A stretch of DNA of 64,000 nucleotides from NCBI RefSeq assembly GCF_024172165.1, contig NZ_JAMZEB010000002.1, positions 4,051,501 through 4,115,500 of the forward strand, read 5' to 3'. A program made the translations under genes and the position numbers. A model generated the notes under the pieces. That model was not told the DNA's origin. It did not search any database and worked only from the letters and a program-made list of their open reading frames with translations. This document shows positions 40,454 to 48,521 of this stretch, one piece after another (position 1 is the stretch's first letter; every line of letters starts with the position of its first letter). The stretch is from Nonomuraea thailandensis (lineage in GTDB: Bacteria; Actinomycetota; Actinomycetes; Streptosporangiales; Streptosporangiaceae).

Positions 40454-41645
40454 AGTGATCCACGAGGACGACTACGTCTGGCACGCCGCCGAGCTGGCCG
40501 GCGGCGAGGGCCGGGCCGTCGAGCGGCGGCTGTCGGTGGACGAGGAGGACGGCTCCAGCTCGCTGCGGGTGGACTTCCGCACCGGCTGGGGCCGCGGCCC
40601 CGGCATCCATCACGCCACCACCGAGTTCTACGTGCTGGACGGCTCCATGACGTACGGGGGGCGCCGCCTCGGCGCGGGCGGCTACCTTTACCTGCCCAAG
40701 GGGGTGCCGGCCGACGCGGTCACGTTCGCGGAGGGCACCAGGGTGCTGCACTACAGGGAGTACGGCGATGCCGGGTTCGACCCGGTGGACAGCCTGGACG
40801 CGCCCCGCTGGGACGGCGCCCGCGAGGACGTGATCGTCCTCGACTCGGCCGCGATGAGCTGGGACGCGGTGCCCAATCCCGGGCCGATGCCGGGATTGTT
40901 CATCAAGTACCTGCACGTCGATCCGGTCACCGGCTTCTACACGCGGCTCGTGCACGCGCAGGAGGGGTGGGCCGATCACCGGCTGGCGCACCATCCTTGC
41001 TACGAGGAGGCGTACACGGTGCAGGGGCTGATGGAGTACAACTTCGGCACACTGGACCTGGGCACGTACTTCTTCCGTCCCGCCCGCGTCAAGCACGGGC
41101 ACTTCACCTCCTTGGCGGGCGGGGCCACCTGGCTGCTGCGCTCCGACGGCGAGCTGTACAACTGGTACACCGAGAACGAGTGGGTGCGGTGGGGCGGCGA
41201 GTCCGTCAACTGGGGGCCCGGCGAGGGCCGCATGCGCTTCTCCCAGTCGGCCCACGATCTCGGCCGCGGCTCCACCAGGCGCGACGACCACGATCGCGAG
41301 CTGCTGAACGCCTCGCTCGCCTACGCGCGCGAGCAGGGGGCGACGGACTCGGGCTGGTTCCCGCCCGGCCACGGCCCCGACCGCAGCCTGCTGGCCGTCG
41401 CCAAGGCCATGGACGCCGCCCGCCTCCAGGGCGGGCACGCCGGCCACCACGAGCATGGGGACGAGCATGAGCACGGCCAGTGGGGTGCGGATCCGGCCGG
41501 GCTGGAGCACGCGCACGAGCGCGAGTCGCACAACTGGGGGCAGGGCCGCCCCTGGAAGCCGGGCGACCCCGTGCCCGCCCCGATCATCTCCACCCTTCCG
41601 GTACGCAGCCGTTCTCGCGGACGATGGGACGGCGACGGCATGTGA
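40437..41645 (+). CDS. Bicupin protein with His-rich C-terminal tail
   Basis: 402 aa. Two cupin barrels are visible: the first around GIHHATTEFYVLDGSMTYGG and GGYLYLPKGVPADAV (about residues 55-105), the second around LAHHPCYEEAYTVQGLMEY and FFRPARVKHGHF (about 180-225). This resembles DUF4437-type cupins of unknown enzymology. Residues about 325-350 form a His/Glu cluster (HAGHHEHGDEHEHG) that could bind metal. The gene overlaps the ligase end by 17 bp and precedes an MmgE/PrpD gene. An oxygenase or isomerase role in the island is possible; nothing in the sequence settles it. Confidence 0.8.
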   Translation: MRPHVEVIHEDDYVWHAAELAGGEGRAVERRLSVDEEDGSSSLRVDFRTGWGRGPGIHHATTEFYVLDGSMTYGGRRLGAGGYLYLPKGVPADAVTFAEGTRVLHYREYGDAGFDPVDSLDAPRWDGAREDVIVLDSAAMSWDAVPNPGPMPGLFIKYLHVDPVTGFYTRLVHAQEGWADHRLAHHPCYEEAYTVQGLMEYNFGTLDLGTYFFRPARVKHGHFTSLAGGATWLLRSDGELYNWYTENEWVRWGGESVNWGPGEGRMRFSQSAHDLGRGSTRRDDHDRELLNASLAYAREQGATDSGWFPPGHGPDRSLLAVAKAMDAARLQGGHAGHHEHGDEHEHGQWGADPAGLEHAHERESHNWGQGRPWKPGDPVPAPIISTLPVRSRSRGRWDGDGM

Positions 41646-41654
41646 GGAGATCGG

Positions 41655-43124
41655 ATGACGTACGTGCGGCGGCTGGCCGAGTTCGCGGTGGCGTGCAGGG
41701 ACGGGGAGCTGCCGGCGGCGGTGCGGGAGGACGTGCCGGGCCGGGTGCTCGACGTGCTCGGCAACTGCCTGGCCGCCTACGCGGACCCGGACGGCGACGC
41801 CGCTCCGGCGGTGCTGCGTGCCGTACGGCGATGGGGCGGCAGCGGCGAGTCGACCGTGATCGGGAGCGGCGACCGGCTCCCCGCCCCGTCGGCCGCGCTG
41901 GTCAACGGCACCCTCGCGCACGCGCTCGACTACGACGACACGCACCTGCCGTCCGTGCTGCACCCGAGCGCGTCCGTCGTGCCCGCGGCGCTCGCGGCCG
42001 CCCAGAGCGTGAGCGCCCGTCACGCGGAACAGGCGGCGGCCCGGGACGCGGGTGCGTTCGGCGCGGAGCCGGGGGTGGGGGTGTCCGGCGGGGAGGTGGT
42101 GGCGGCGGTCGCGGCGGGGATCGAGGTGTGCGGCCGGCTCGGCATGGCGTCCTACCTGCCGCAGGAGCGCAACTCGCTCTTCTTCGAGCAGGGCCAGCAC
42201 GCGACGTCGATCTGCGGCACGCTGGGCGCCGCCGTGGCCGCCGGGCTGCTGTTCGGGCTGACGGCCGACGGGATCGCGCACGCGGTGGGCGTGGCGGCCT
42301 CGATGGGAGCCGGCCTGCTCGAGGCGAACCGCACAGGCGGGACGGTCAAGCGGGTGCACTGCGGGTGGGCCGCGCACGCCGGGGTGTCGGCGGCAGTGCT
42401 GGCCGCTGAGGGGCTGACCGGGCCACCGACGGTCCTGGAGGGACGGTTCGGCTTCTTCCAGGCATGGCTGGGCGGACGCTACGACGCCGAGGCCCTGCTG
42501 GGAGGGCTGGGCGAGCGATGGGAACTGCTGCGGACGACCTACAAGCCATACCCGGCCAACCATTTCACCCATCCGGTCATCGACTGCGCGCTGGCGTTGC
42601 GGCGCGGCGGGCTGGACCCGTCGCGGATCGCGGAGATCGAGGTGGGCGTGCCGGGCCCGGTGCTGCGGACGGTCGCCGAGCCGTGGGAGGAGAAGGTCCG
42701 GCCGCGCTCGCCGTACCACGCGAAGTTCTCCGCCCCCTACACGGTCGCCGCGGCGCTGCTGGGCGGGGGCGGGCTCGGGCTGGCGCTGGAGGACTTCGCG
42801 ACGCTGGACCCGGCACGGCTGGAGCTGGCGGAGCGGGTGCGGTGCGTGGCCGACGAGCGGGCCTCGGAGATCTTCCCGAGGGCGTTCGCGGCGGTGGTGC
42901 GGGTGCGGCTGCGTGACGGCTCGGCGCTGGAGCATCGGGTGGACTCCTCGCGCGGCGGGCCCGAGCATCCGCTCTCGGGGGCGGAGCTGGAGGCGAAGTT
43001 CCGCGCCAACGCGGGCCGGGCGCTGCCGCAGGAGCGGGTGGGCGAGCTGGTGGAGGCGATCGGGAAGCTGGTGACGGGCGGCACGGTGGACGACGTCCTG
43101 GCGCGGACGGTACGGGAGCCGTAG
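41655..43124 (+). CDS. MmgE/PrpD-family protein 1
   Basis: 489 aa. Typical segments: LVNGTLAHALDYDDTHLPSV near residue 95, SICGTLGAAVAAGLLFGL near 190, GTVKRVHCGWAAHAG near 230, TTYKPYPANHFTHPVIDCAL near 295. Relatives include 2-methylcitrate dehydratase and cis-aconitate decarboxylase, which act on tricarboxylates, but many members in catabolic clusters are uncharacterised hydro-lyases or isomerases. It is the last gene of the plus-strand arm; a second, distant paralogue lies in the minus-strand arm. Both may handle hydration or dehydration of branched dicarboxylates. Confidence 0.9.
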   Translation: MTYVRRLAEFAVACRDGELPAAVREDVPGRVLDVLGNCLAAYADPDGDAAPAVLRAVRRWGGSGESTVIGSGDRLPAPSAALVNGTLAHALDYDDTHLPSVLHPSASVVPAALAAAQSVSARHAEQAAARDAGAFGAEPGVGVSGGEVVAAVAAGIEVCGRLGMASYLPQERNSLFFEQGQHATSICGTLGAAVAAGLLFGLTADGIAHAVGVAASMGAGLLEANRTGGTVKRVHCGWAAHAGVSAAVLAAEGLTGPPTVLEGRFGFFQAWLGGRYDAEALLGGLGERWELLRTTYKPYPANHFTHPVIDCALALRRGGLDPSRIAEIEVGVPGPVLRTVAEPWEEKVRPRSPYHAKFSAPYTVAAALLGGGGLGLALEDFATLDPARLELAERVRCVADERASEIFPRAFAAVVRVRLRDGSALEHRVDSSRGGPEHPLSGAELEAKFRANAGRALPQERVGELVEAIGKLVTGGTVDDVLARTVREP

Positions 43125-43169
43125 CCGGCCGCCCGGCGTTGGCCAGGCACCTCGATCACGAGGCAGGAG

Positions 43170-44192
43170 TCACTGCTTGACCGCGAGCAGGCCGTACAGC
43201 TTGCTGATCTTCTCCTGGTCGGCGATGAGCGGCAGCGTGTCGAACGTCAGGTTCCAGTCGGTCACCTTGCCGTGCCGGTGGCCGAAGCGCTCGATGATGC
43301 CGAAGGTGATGTCACGACCCTGGCTGCGGACCGTTCCGTACCACTCCTGATAGGTGGCGTTCTTGGTGCGGACCGTCTGCCCTGGTTCGAGCTTGCCGGC
43401 GGGGGTGCCGTCCTGGTCGCCCTCGAATTTGCCGACCAGCTTGTTGATGTAGGCGAGCTTGGCGGATCGGGTACGCAGCGTGCGCCCGCCGAGCCCGACA
43501 CCCGACAGCGGCGCCGCGCCGACGCCGTCCACCAGCGCCTCGGCGTTCTTGCCGTTCCAGGCGGCGGCGCGGGCGAGAAGGTTCTTGGTCAGCTCGCTCA
43601 CGCGCGCCGGCTTGCGGGAAGCGCGTCCATCGGAGTCGGTGATACCACCGAACATGTTCTCCAGGCGCAGCTCCTCAGGAGTGATCGGGTTGAACCAGGT
43701 GAACCTGTCGTAGTAACGCCGTCCCTGCACCACGTCGCCGTCCTCGTTCAGCACGACGCGGTAGATGGCGGGGTAGTCGATGGTGTGGCCGTGCACCACG
43801 ATCCGGTTGGCGGCGCCGTACATGACAGTGTCGCCGCCGATGGCGATGCGAGTCGGGCGCATGTTGAAGGACGGGACGAGCGTGAGGCTGCTGGAGATGG
43901 ACTTCTTGATGTTCTCCCTGCCCTGGACGATCGGGCCGGCCGCCTCCCAGAGCGTGGCGTCCTGCGACCAGATCCTCTCGTATGCCGCTACCCGCTCGTC
44001 GAAGCCGTCCTCGGTACGCATGGCGCCGAAGGCGTTCTGCCGCCCGATGAAGGTGGCGGCCTGCGGGGTCATCCGCCCCTCGATCTCCGGGTGCGCCGGT
44101 TCCTGGGCTTGAGCCGGAGTGGCCATGACACCGCCGGCAAGAACGCCGGCAACAAGGGCAAGGCTGAGGTTTCGCTTCTTCATGACCATCAT
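43170..44192 (-). CDS. Secreted protein with tandem NTF2/SnoaL-like domains
   Basis: 340 aa. A signal peptide is clear (KKRNLSLALVAGVLAGGVMATPAQA). The start may be ATG 44192 or 44180. The mature part has two similar SnoaL-like units: MRTEDGFDERVAAYERIWSQ with GAANRIVVHGHTIDYPAIYR, and later AWNGKNAEALVDGVGA with TFGIIERFGHRHGKVTDWNL. Such extracytoplasmic NTF2-like proteins are mostly uncharacterised. It is convergent with the MmgE/PrpD gene and separated from the STAND regulator by 149 bp. Its place between the two arms may be coincidental. Confidence 0.8.
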   Translation of the reverse strand: MMVMKKRNLSLALVAGVLAGGVMATPAQAQEPAHPEIEGRMTPQAATFIGRQNAFGAMRTEDGFDERVAAYERIWSQDATLWEAAGPIVQGRENIKKSISSSLTLVPSFNMRPTRIAIGGDTVMYGAANRIVVHGHTIDYPAIYRVVLNEDGDVVQGRRYYDRFTWFNPITPEELRLENMFGGITDSDGRASRKPARVSELTKNLLARAAAWNGKNAEALVDGVGAAPLSGVGLGGRTLRTRSAKLAYINKLVGKFEGDQDGTPAGKLEPGQTVRTKNATYQEWYGTVRSQGRDITFGIIERFGHRHGKVTDWNLTFDTLPLIADQEKISKLYGLLAVKQ

Positions 44193-44224
44193 TCAGCCCC
44201 AAATCGCCCTTACCTGTCGATTAC

Positions 44225-44237
44225 CTACCAGGTAGGC
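44225..44237. promoter_or_regulatory. Short palindrome CCTAC-CAG-GTAGG
   Basis: A 5-3-5 inverted repeat 33 bp upstream of the secreted NTF2-like gene, in the gap before the STAND gene end. Candidate operator only. Confidence 0.3.
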
Positions 44238-44341
44238 GGATTTCGGCCACTCAACAGCGACGCTGACCTTGCTGTGGGGCCGCAACGGCGTCCCACAGGC
44301 GACGCCGTCCTCACCCTGCCCCTCGATCAGGCCGCGCCCGC

Positions 44342-46081
44342 TCACCCCACGAGATGACGCCTGGCGGGTGCGGATCCAGGCAGGCGGGGCCGGCTGCGGA
44401 GGTGCTCGTCGAGTGCCAGTGCCCGGTGCAGGGCGGGCAGGGCGGCGGCGGGGTCGCCGGCCTGGGCGTGCGCCTGGCTGAGGCGGCGGTAGGCCAGGCA
44501 CTGGACGTCGGCGGCGCCGAGGCGTTCCGCGGCGAAGACGGCGGTCTGCCAGATCTGGACGCGCTCGTGCACGTGGCCGCGGCGCCGGAGCATCTCGTCC
44601 ATCGACCAGGCGATCCGCCAGGCGTCCTCGTTGCGGTCCTGGTCGGCGGTCCAGCGCAGGAGGGACAGCAGGCAGTCGTGTTCGGCGTCGAACCACTCCA
44701 GGGCGTCCTGCCCGGTCGTCAGCGGGGTGAGGTCGACGCCGTGGGCCGGTGGGTTCAGGGGGATCGGGCGGGTGTGCGGGGCCAGGGTGAGCCCGCCGCG
44801 GTGGGCGGTGTGCAGGTAGTGGTCGATCAGCCGGCTCAGCGCGGTGGCCGAGGAGGCGGGGTCGGCCTGCTCGATCGTGTACAGGCGGGTCAGGTCGTGC
44901 ATGTGGTAGCGGCCCGGCCTGTGCTGGGTCACGAGGTGCGCGGCCTCCAGCAGGCGCATGAGGGTACGGGTGCGGGCGGCGGGGACGGCGGCCAGCGATG
45001 CCGCCGCGGCGAGGCCGACGTCGGGCACCGGTGCCGGGCCGAGCGCCAGGAACAAGCGCTTGGCGTCCTCGGCGAGGGTCAGGTAGGAGGCGTCGAGGGC
45101 AGCGTGCAGGCTGGAAGTGATCTCGCGGTGCGCGCAGGAGGCGGTGTCGTGCAGGCTGGAGGTGGCCTCGCGGTGCACGCGGGAGGTGGCGGCCTCGTGC
45201 GGGCTGTGGGCGGCCTCGTCGGGGGCCGGGGTGGTCAGGCGAGTGGTGGTGGTGCGTGGTCCGGACGTGAGGGCGTCCGGGGGCAGGTGGGGCCGGGCCG
45301 CGACGAGGGCGAGCGTCAGGGGCAGGCCGGCGCAGTGGCGCAGGAGGTCGCGGACCGCATGTGGCCGGGTGGCGCCGACTGTGCGGACGAGCAGCCGCGA
45401 CGCCTCCTGCTCGCTCAGCCCTTCCAGCGCCAGCACCCGCCCGGGGACCGTCCCGCCCGGAGACCTGCGGCTGGTGACCAGGACGGCGCTGGAGGCGGTG
45501 CCGGGCAGCAGCGGCTCCACCTGCTCGACGGAGGCGGCGTCGTCGACCAGGACGAGCATGCGACGCCCGGCCACCATGCGGCGGTACAGCGCGGCCCGGG
45601 CGTCGGGCGCGGAGGGCAGAGTGCGGGGGTCGGCACCGAGCGCGACCAGGAAGCCGCGCACCGCGTCGTCCACCGTCACGGGCGGCGTCACGGGGTCGGA
45701 GCCGTGCAGGTTGACGTAGAGCTGCCCGTCCGGGAAGAGGCCGGCGTTGCGGTGGGCCCAGTGCAGGGCCAGCGACGTCTTGCCGACACCGCCTGTCCCG
45801 ACGATCGCGACCACCGCCGCGGCTCCGTCCCGCGACGGGGTTCGGCCGAGCCCGCCCAGCTCAGCGCCGTCCCGCGACAGCGCCTCGTCGAGCCGGCTCA
45901 GCTCCGCCTCCCGCCCCTCGAACGGCTGACCGGACACTGCCGGCAACTGCGCGGGCGCCACGAACGGCTGCCCGGACACCACAGCGGACGACCCGGCGGA
46001 CGACCCGGCGGACGACACGGCCGGGGTGGCCGGTGCCGGTTCGAGGGGCGGCGGGGCGGCGTGCGCCTGCTCGAACCACAT
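44342..46081 (-). CDS. STAND/NB-ARC ATPase regulator without SARP domain
   Basis: 579 aa from ATG 46081; a TTG at 46177 would give 611 aa. Walker A VGTGGVGKTSLALHWAH near residue 95, Walker B RRMLVLVDDAASVEQ near 180, and the NB-ARC GLPLTLALVAARP follow an Ala/Ser/Pro-rich head; winged-helix-like HMHDLTRLYTIEQA and a short TPR segment come after. It has the core of AfsR-like regulators but neither the N-terminal OmpR/BTAD domain nor a full TPR array, so it cannot bind DNA as SARPs do. Repetitive Glu/His/Ser-rich stretches (EAATSRVHREATSSLHD) interrupt the middle. It may be a signalling ATPase or a decaying regulator. Confidence 0.75.
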   Translation of the reverse strand: MWFEQAHAAPPPLEPAPATPAVSSAGSSAGSSAVVSGQPFVAPAQLPAVSGQPFEGREAELSRLDEALSRDGAELGGLGRTPSRDGAAAVVAIVGTGGVGKTSLALHWAHRNAGLFPDGQLYVNLHGSDPVTPPVTVDDAVRGFLVALGADPRTLPSAPDARAALYRRMVAGRRMLVLVDDAASVEQVEPLLPGTASSAVLVTSRRSPGGTVPGRVLALEGLSEQEASRLLVRTVGATRPHAVRDLLRHCAGLPLTLALVAARPHLPPDALTSGPRTTTTRLTTPAPDEAAHSPHEAATSRVHREATSSLHDTASCAHREITSSLHAALDASYLTLAEDAKRLFLALGPAPVPDVGLAAAASLAAVPAARTRTLMRLLEAAHLVTQHRPGRYHMHDLTRLYTIEQADPASSATALSRLIDHYLHTAHRGGLTLAPHTRPIPLNPPAHGVDLTPLTTGQDALEWFDAEHDCLLSLLRWTADQDRNEDAWRIAWSMDEMLRRRGHVHERVQIWQTAVFAAERLGAADVQCLAYRRLSQAHAQAGDPAAALPALHRALALDEHLRSRPRLPGSAPARRHLVG

Positions 46082-46205
46082 GTGCGTCCCCAATGCGACC
46101 TCTTGCCCTGATCGTCCGCGCCGATGAAAGATCGACTGTAGCCGCTCACGCACGACGCAAGCGGATGAATCAGGCAAGTGGGTCCAGGGAACGCGACACG
46201 CCTCC

Positions 46206-46577
46206 TCAGCCGTCGCGCTCGAAGACCGGCAGGCGGCGGCCGTCGTCCAGGTCCCGCCAGGCCAGCCGGACGCGCTGGTCGCAGCACCACTCGGTGCCCC
46301 CGATCAGGTTCGTCAGCAGCACCGGCCCCTCGTCGAGCCTGACCCTGGCCACCACGTACGGCACCGGCCACCCCGGTGACGGCGGCCGGTGCACCACGGT
46401 GAAGGAGTCGACGGCGCCGCGCCCGGCCGACTCGTGCCAGGCCAGGCCGGTGCCGCCGCAGCCGGTGCACAGGGCGCGCGGGTAGTGCTGGAGGTGGCCG
46501 CAGCCCGTACAGGACTGGAGGAGCAGCCGGCTCTCGCGGGTGGCCGCCCACCAGGGGGCGGTGAGGTCGTCGCTCAT
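46206..46577 (-). CDS. DUF35 OB-fold/zinc-ribbon acyl-CoA-binding protein
   Basis: 123 aa from ATG 46577, overlapping the thiolase-like gene by 4 bp. The N-terminal zinc ribbon CTGCGHLQHYPRALCTGC has all four cysteines; the OB-fold follows (GAVDSFTVVHRPPSPGWPVP). DUF35 proteins bind thiolase-like partners; in steroid side-chain degradation the ChsH2 DUF35 domain makes the Ltp2 aldolase active. It is the last gene of the minus-strand arm and almost certainly a subunit of the 46574-47698 enzyme. Confidence 0.9.
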   Translation of the reverse strand: MSDDLTAPWWAATRESRLLLQSCTGCGHLQHYPRALCTGCGGTGLAWHESAGRGAVDSFTVVHRPPSPGWPVPYVVARVRLDEGPVLLTNLIGGTEWCCDQRVRLAWRDLDDGRRLPVFERDG

Positions 46578-47698
46578 CGGTCGGCTCCCAGCAGCACGGT
46601 GGCGTGGGTGGAGAGGATGCCGCCGACGCCGTGTGCGAGCGCGACCTCCACCCCGGGGACCTGGCGCGGGCCGCACTCTCCGCGCACCTGACGGACCGCC
46701 TCCACCAGCAGCAGCAGGCCGTACATGCCGGGATGGCAGTACGACAGCCCACCGCCCGTCGTGTTGAACGGCAGCCTGCGGGACCGTACGAGGTCGCCCG
46801 CCTCGCCCGGCCCGCAGAGGCCGAGCCCTTCCAGAGTGAGCAGGACGGTGATCGTGAAGGAGTCGTAGAGCTGGGCCACGTCCACGTCCGCCGGCCCGAG
46901 ACCCGCGCGGGCGAACGCGCGCCGGCCCGCGTCGATCGTGCCCGTGCGCAGCAGGTTCGCGGGGGCCGCCATGCCGTCGTGGGTGGTGGACTCGCCGTAT
47001 CCCAGCACGACGACGGGGTCGGTACGCAGGTCGCGGGCGCGTTCGAGGGTGGTCAGGACGAGGGCGGCGCCGCCGTCGGTGACCAGGCAGCAGTCGGCGG
47101 CGGTGAGCGGGCTGGAGATCATCGGCTGGGCGAGCACCTCCTCCACGGTGAGCGGGCCCGCACGGTGGCGGTAGGCCTTCGGGTTCAGCAGCGCCCATTC
47201 GCGGGCGGCCACCGCGACCTCGGCCAGGTCCTCGCGACCGGCCCCGCGCTCGTGCAGGTACCGCTGGGCGGCCATCGCGTAGTACGACACCGGGTACAGC
47301 GCTCCGTACGGCGCCTCGAACTCGGCCTGCGGCGTGTGCTCCTCCACCACCCCGCCCAGCGAGCGCGATCGGGCGCTGCGCTGGTTCGAGCCGTAGCTGA
47401 CCAGGACGGTCGTGCACTGACCCGCCTCGATGGCCTGGACGGCGCGCGCCACGTACATCTCGAAGGCCGAGCCTCCGGCGAACGTGGAGTCCGTCCAGGC
47501 AGGCTGGATGCCCAGGTACTCGGCGACCTGCGCGGCCGAGAAGCGCGAGGCCCCCGCCGTGGCCAGGCCGTCGATCTCGGCGAGCGTGAGCCCGGCGTCC
47601 CGCAGCGCCCCGGTGACGGCCTGGGCCTGGAGGTGCAGGATGGACCTGCCGGTCACCCCGAGGTCGGATTCGGCGACGCCCACGATGGCGACGCTCAT
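46574..47698 (-). CDS. Thiolase-superfamily protein, probable Ltp2-type aldolase
   Basis: 374 aa. SCP2-thiolase-like fold: VAIVGVAESDLG at the start, TTGGGLSYCHPGMYG and VALAHGVGGILSTHATVLL at the end. The thiolase nucleophilic Cys is replaced in FAGGSAFEMYVARAVQ (near residue 75), so thiolysis is unlikely. Cys-less relatives such as Ltp2 perform retro-aldol cleavage of 3-hydroxyacyl-CoA esters together with a DUF35 partner, and such a partner is encoded next. Upstream MaoC hydratases would supply the hydroxyacyl-CoA. It overlaps both neighbours by 4 bp. Confidence 0.85.
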   Translation of the reverse strand: MSVAIVGVAESDLGVTGRSILHLQAQAVTGALRDAGLTLAEIDGLATAGASRFSAAQVAEYLGIQPAWTDSTFAGGSAFEMYVARAVQAIEAGQCTTVLVSYGSNQRSARSRSLGGVVEEHTPQAEFEAPYGALYPVSYYAMAAQRYLHERGAGREDLAEVAVAAREWALLNPKAYRHRAGPLTVEEVLAQPMISSPLTAADCCLVTDGGAALVLTTLERARDLRTDPVVVLGYGESTTHDGMAAPANLLRTGTIDAGRRAFARAGLGPADVDVAQLYDSFTITVLLTLEGLGLCGPGEAGDLVRSRRLPFNTTGGGLSYCHPGMYGLLLLVEAVRQVRGECGPRQVPGVEVALAHGVGGILSTHATVLLGADR

Positions 47699-48069
47699 CC
47701 CGGCCGCACCGCCGCCCCGGCGGGCGCGACGGCCACCCTGCCGTCGCCGACGACCTCGACCTGCTGCTCGACGGTGATCAGGCCGCCGTCCCCGCCGGTG
47801 ACGCGGCCGGTGCAGCGTACGGTCTCCCCGGCGAACACCATGCTCCTGAACCGGAAGCGCAGCCTGACGACGCGGGCGCGCGGGCCCAGCCAGTCCTGGA
47901 GCTGCTCGGCCAGCAGCGCGCCGAAGAGCTGGCCGTCCACCACCGGACGGTCCAGGCCCTCGGGGGCGTAGTGCAGCCGGTGCCAGTCCCAGGTGGCGCC
48001 CGCGTAGGCGATCATGTCGGGCAGCTCGATGCGGCGTTGCAGGGGCGGGATCAGGGTGCCGGGATCCAT
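47695..48069 (-). CDS. MaoC-like hot-dog dehydratase subunit, C-terminal type
   Basis: 124 aa from ATG 48069. IELPDMIAYAGATWDWHRLHY and VDGQLFGALLAEQLQDWLGP are the single hot-dog domain with a MaoC-type catalytic region (the Asp/His pair appears as WDWHRLHY). It overlaps the second MaoC-like gene by 19 bp; paired single-domain MaoC proteins usually form a heterodimeric enoyl-CoA hydratase that accommodates bulky acyl groups. Confidence 0.85.
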   Translation of the reverse strand: MDPGTLIPPLQRRIELPDMIAYAGATWDWHRLHYAPEGLDRPVVDGQLFGALLAEQLQDWLGPRARVVRLRFRFRSMVFAGETVRCTGRVTGGDGGLITVEQQVEVVGDGRVAVAPAGAAVRPG

Positions 48070-48521
48070 ATCAGCGTCTCCTCGTTGACCGCCAGCAGGT
48101 CGCCGTGCTGGTTGGTGTAGGTGGCGCGGGAGATCACGAAGAGCTTGCCCGCCTTCTCCTGTACGTCCTGGACGCGCCAGGTGACGGTGATGACGTCACC
48201 GGGGCGTACCGGCTGGTGGAACTCGTAGGCGTTGCCGCCGCGCACCAGCCGCGCTCCGGGGACGTCCAGGTGCCACGAGTGCCCGGCGAACCCGTCGGCG
48301 TCCCTGGGCAGGCCGGTGTACTGGTTGGTCTCGCAGATCAGCGTGGGCGGGGCGACGACCCCGTCGTAGCCGTGGACGCGGGCGTAGGCGTCGTCGGTGT
48401 AGAGCGGGTTGTCGTCGCCCACGGCCTGGGCGAAGTAGCGCAGCGCGGCCCGGCCCAGCTCCTCGGGCGCGGTGTACGTCACCTCCCGGCCGATCATGGC
48501 CCTCAGCTCGTCGATCCTCAT
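48051..48521 (-). CDS. MaoC-like hot-dog dehydratase subunit, N-terminal type
   Basis: 156 aa from ATG 48521 overlapping the RidA gene stop. ALRYFAQAVGDDNPLYTD with VVAPPTLICETNQYT is the FAS1-like/MaoC N-terminal hot-dog; YEFHQPVRPGDVITVTWRV is the conserved strand. It likely pairs with the 47695-48069 product to hydrate an enoyl-CoA ahead of the aldolase step. Cytoplasmic. Confidence 0.87.
   Translation of the reverse strand: MRIDELRAMIGREVTYTAPEELGRAALRYFAQAVGDDNPLYTDDAYARVHGYDGVVAPPTLICETNQYTGLPRDADGFAGHSWHLDVPGARLVRGGNAYEFHQPVRPGDVITVTWRVQDVQEKAGKLFVISRATYTNQHGDLLAVNEETLIWIPAP

Noticed and set aside
44193..44341. Transcription terminator between the secreted NTF2-like gene and the STAND gene
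   Set aside because: Only a 5-bp-stem palindrome is present and no T-run follows.
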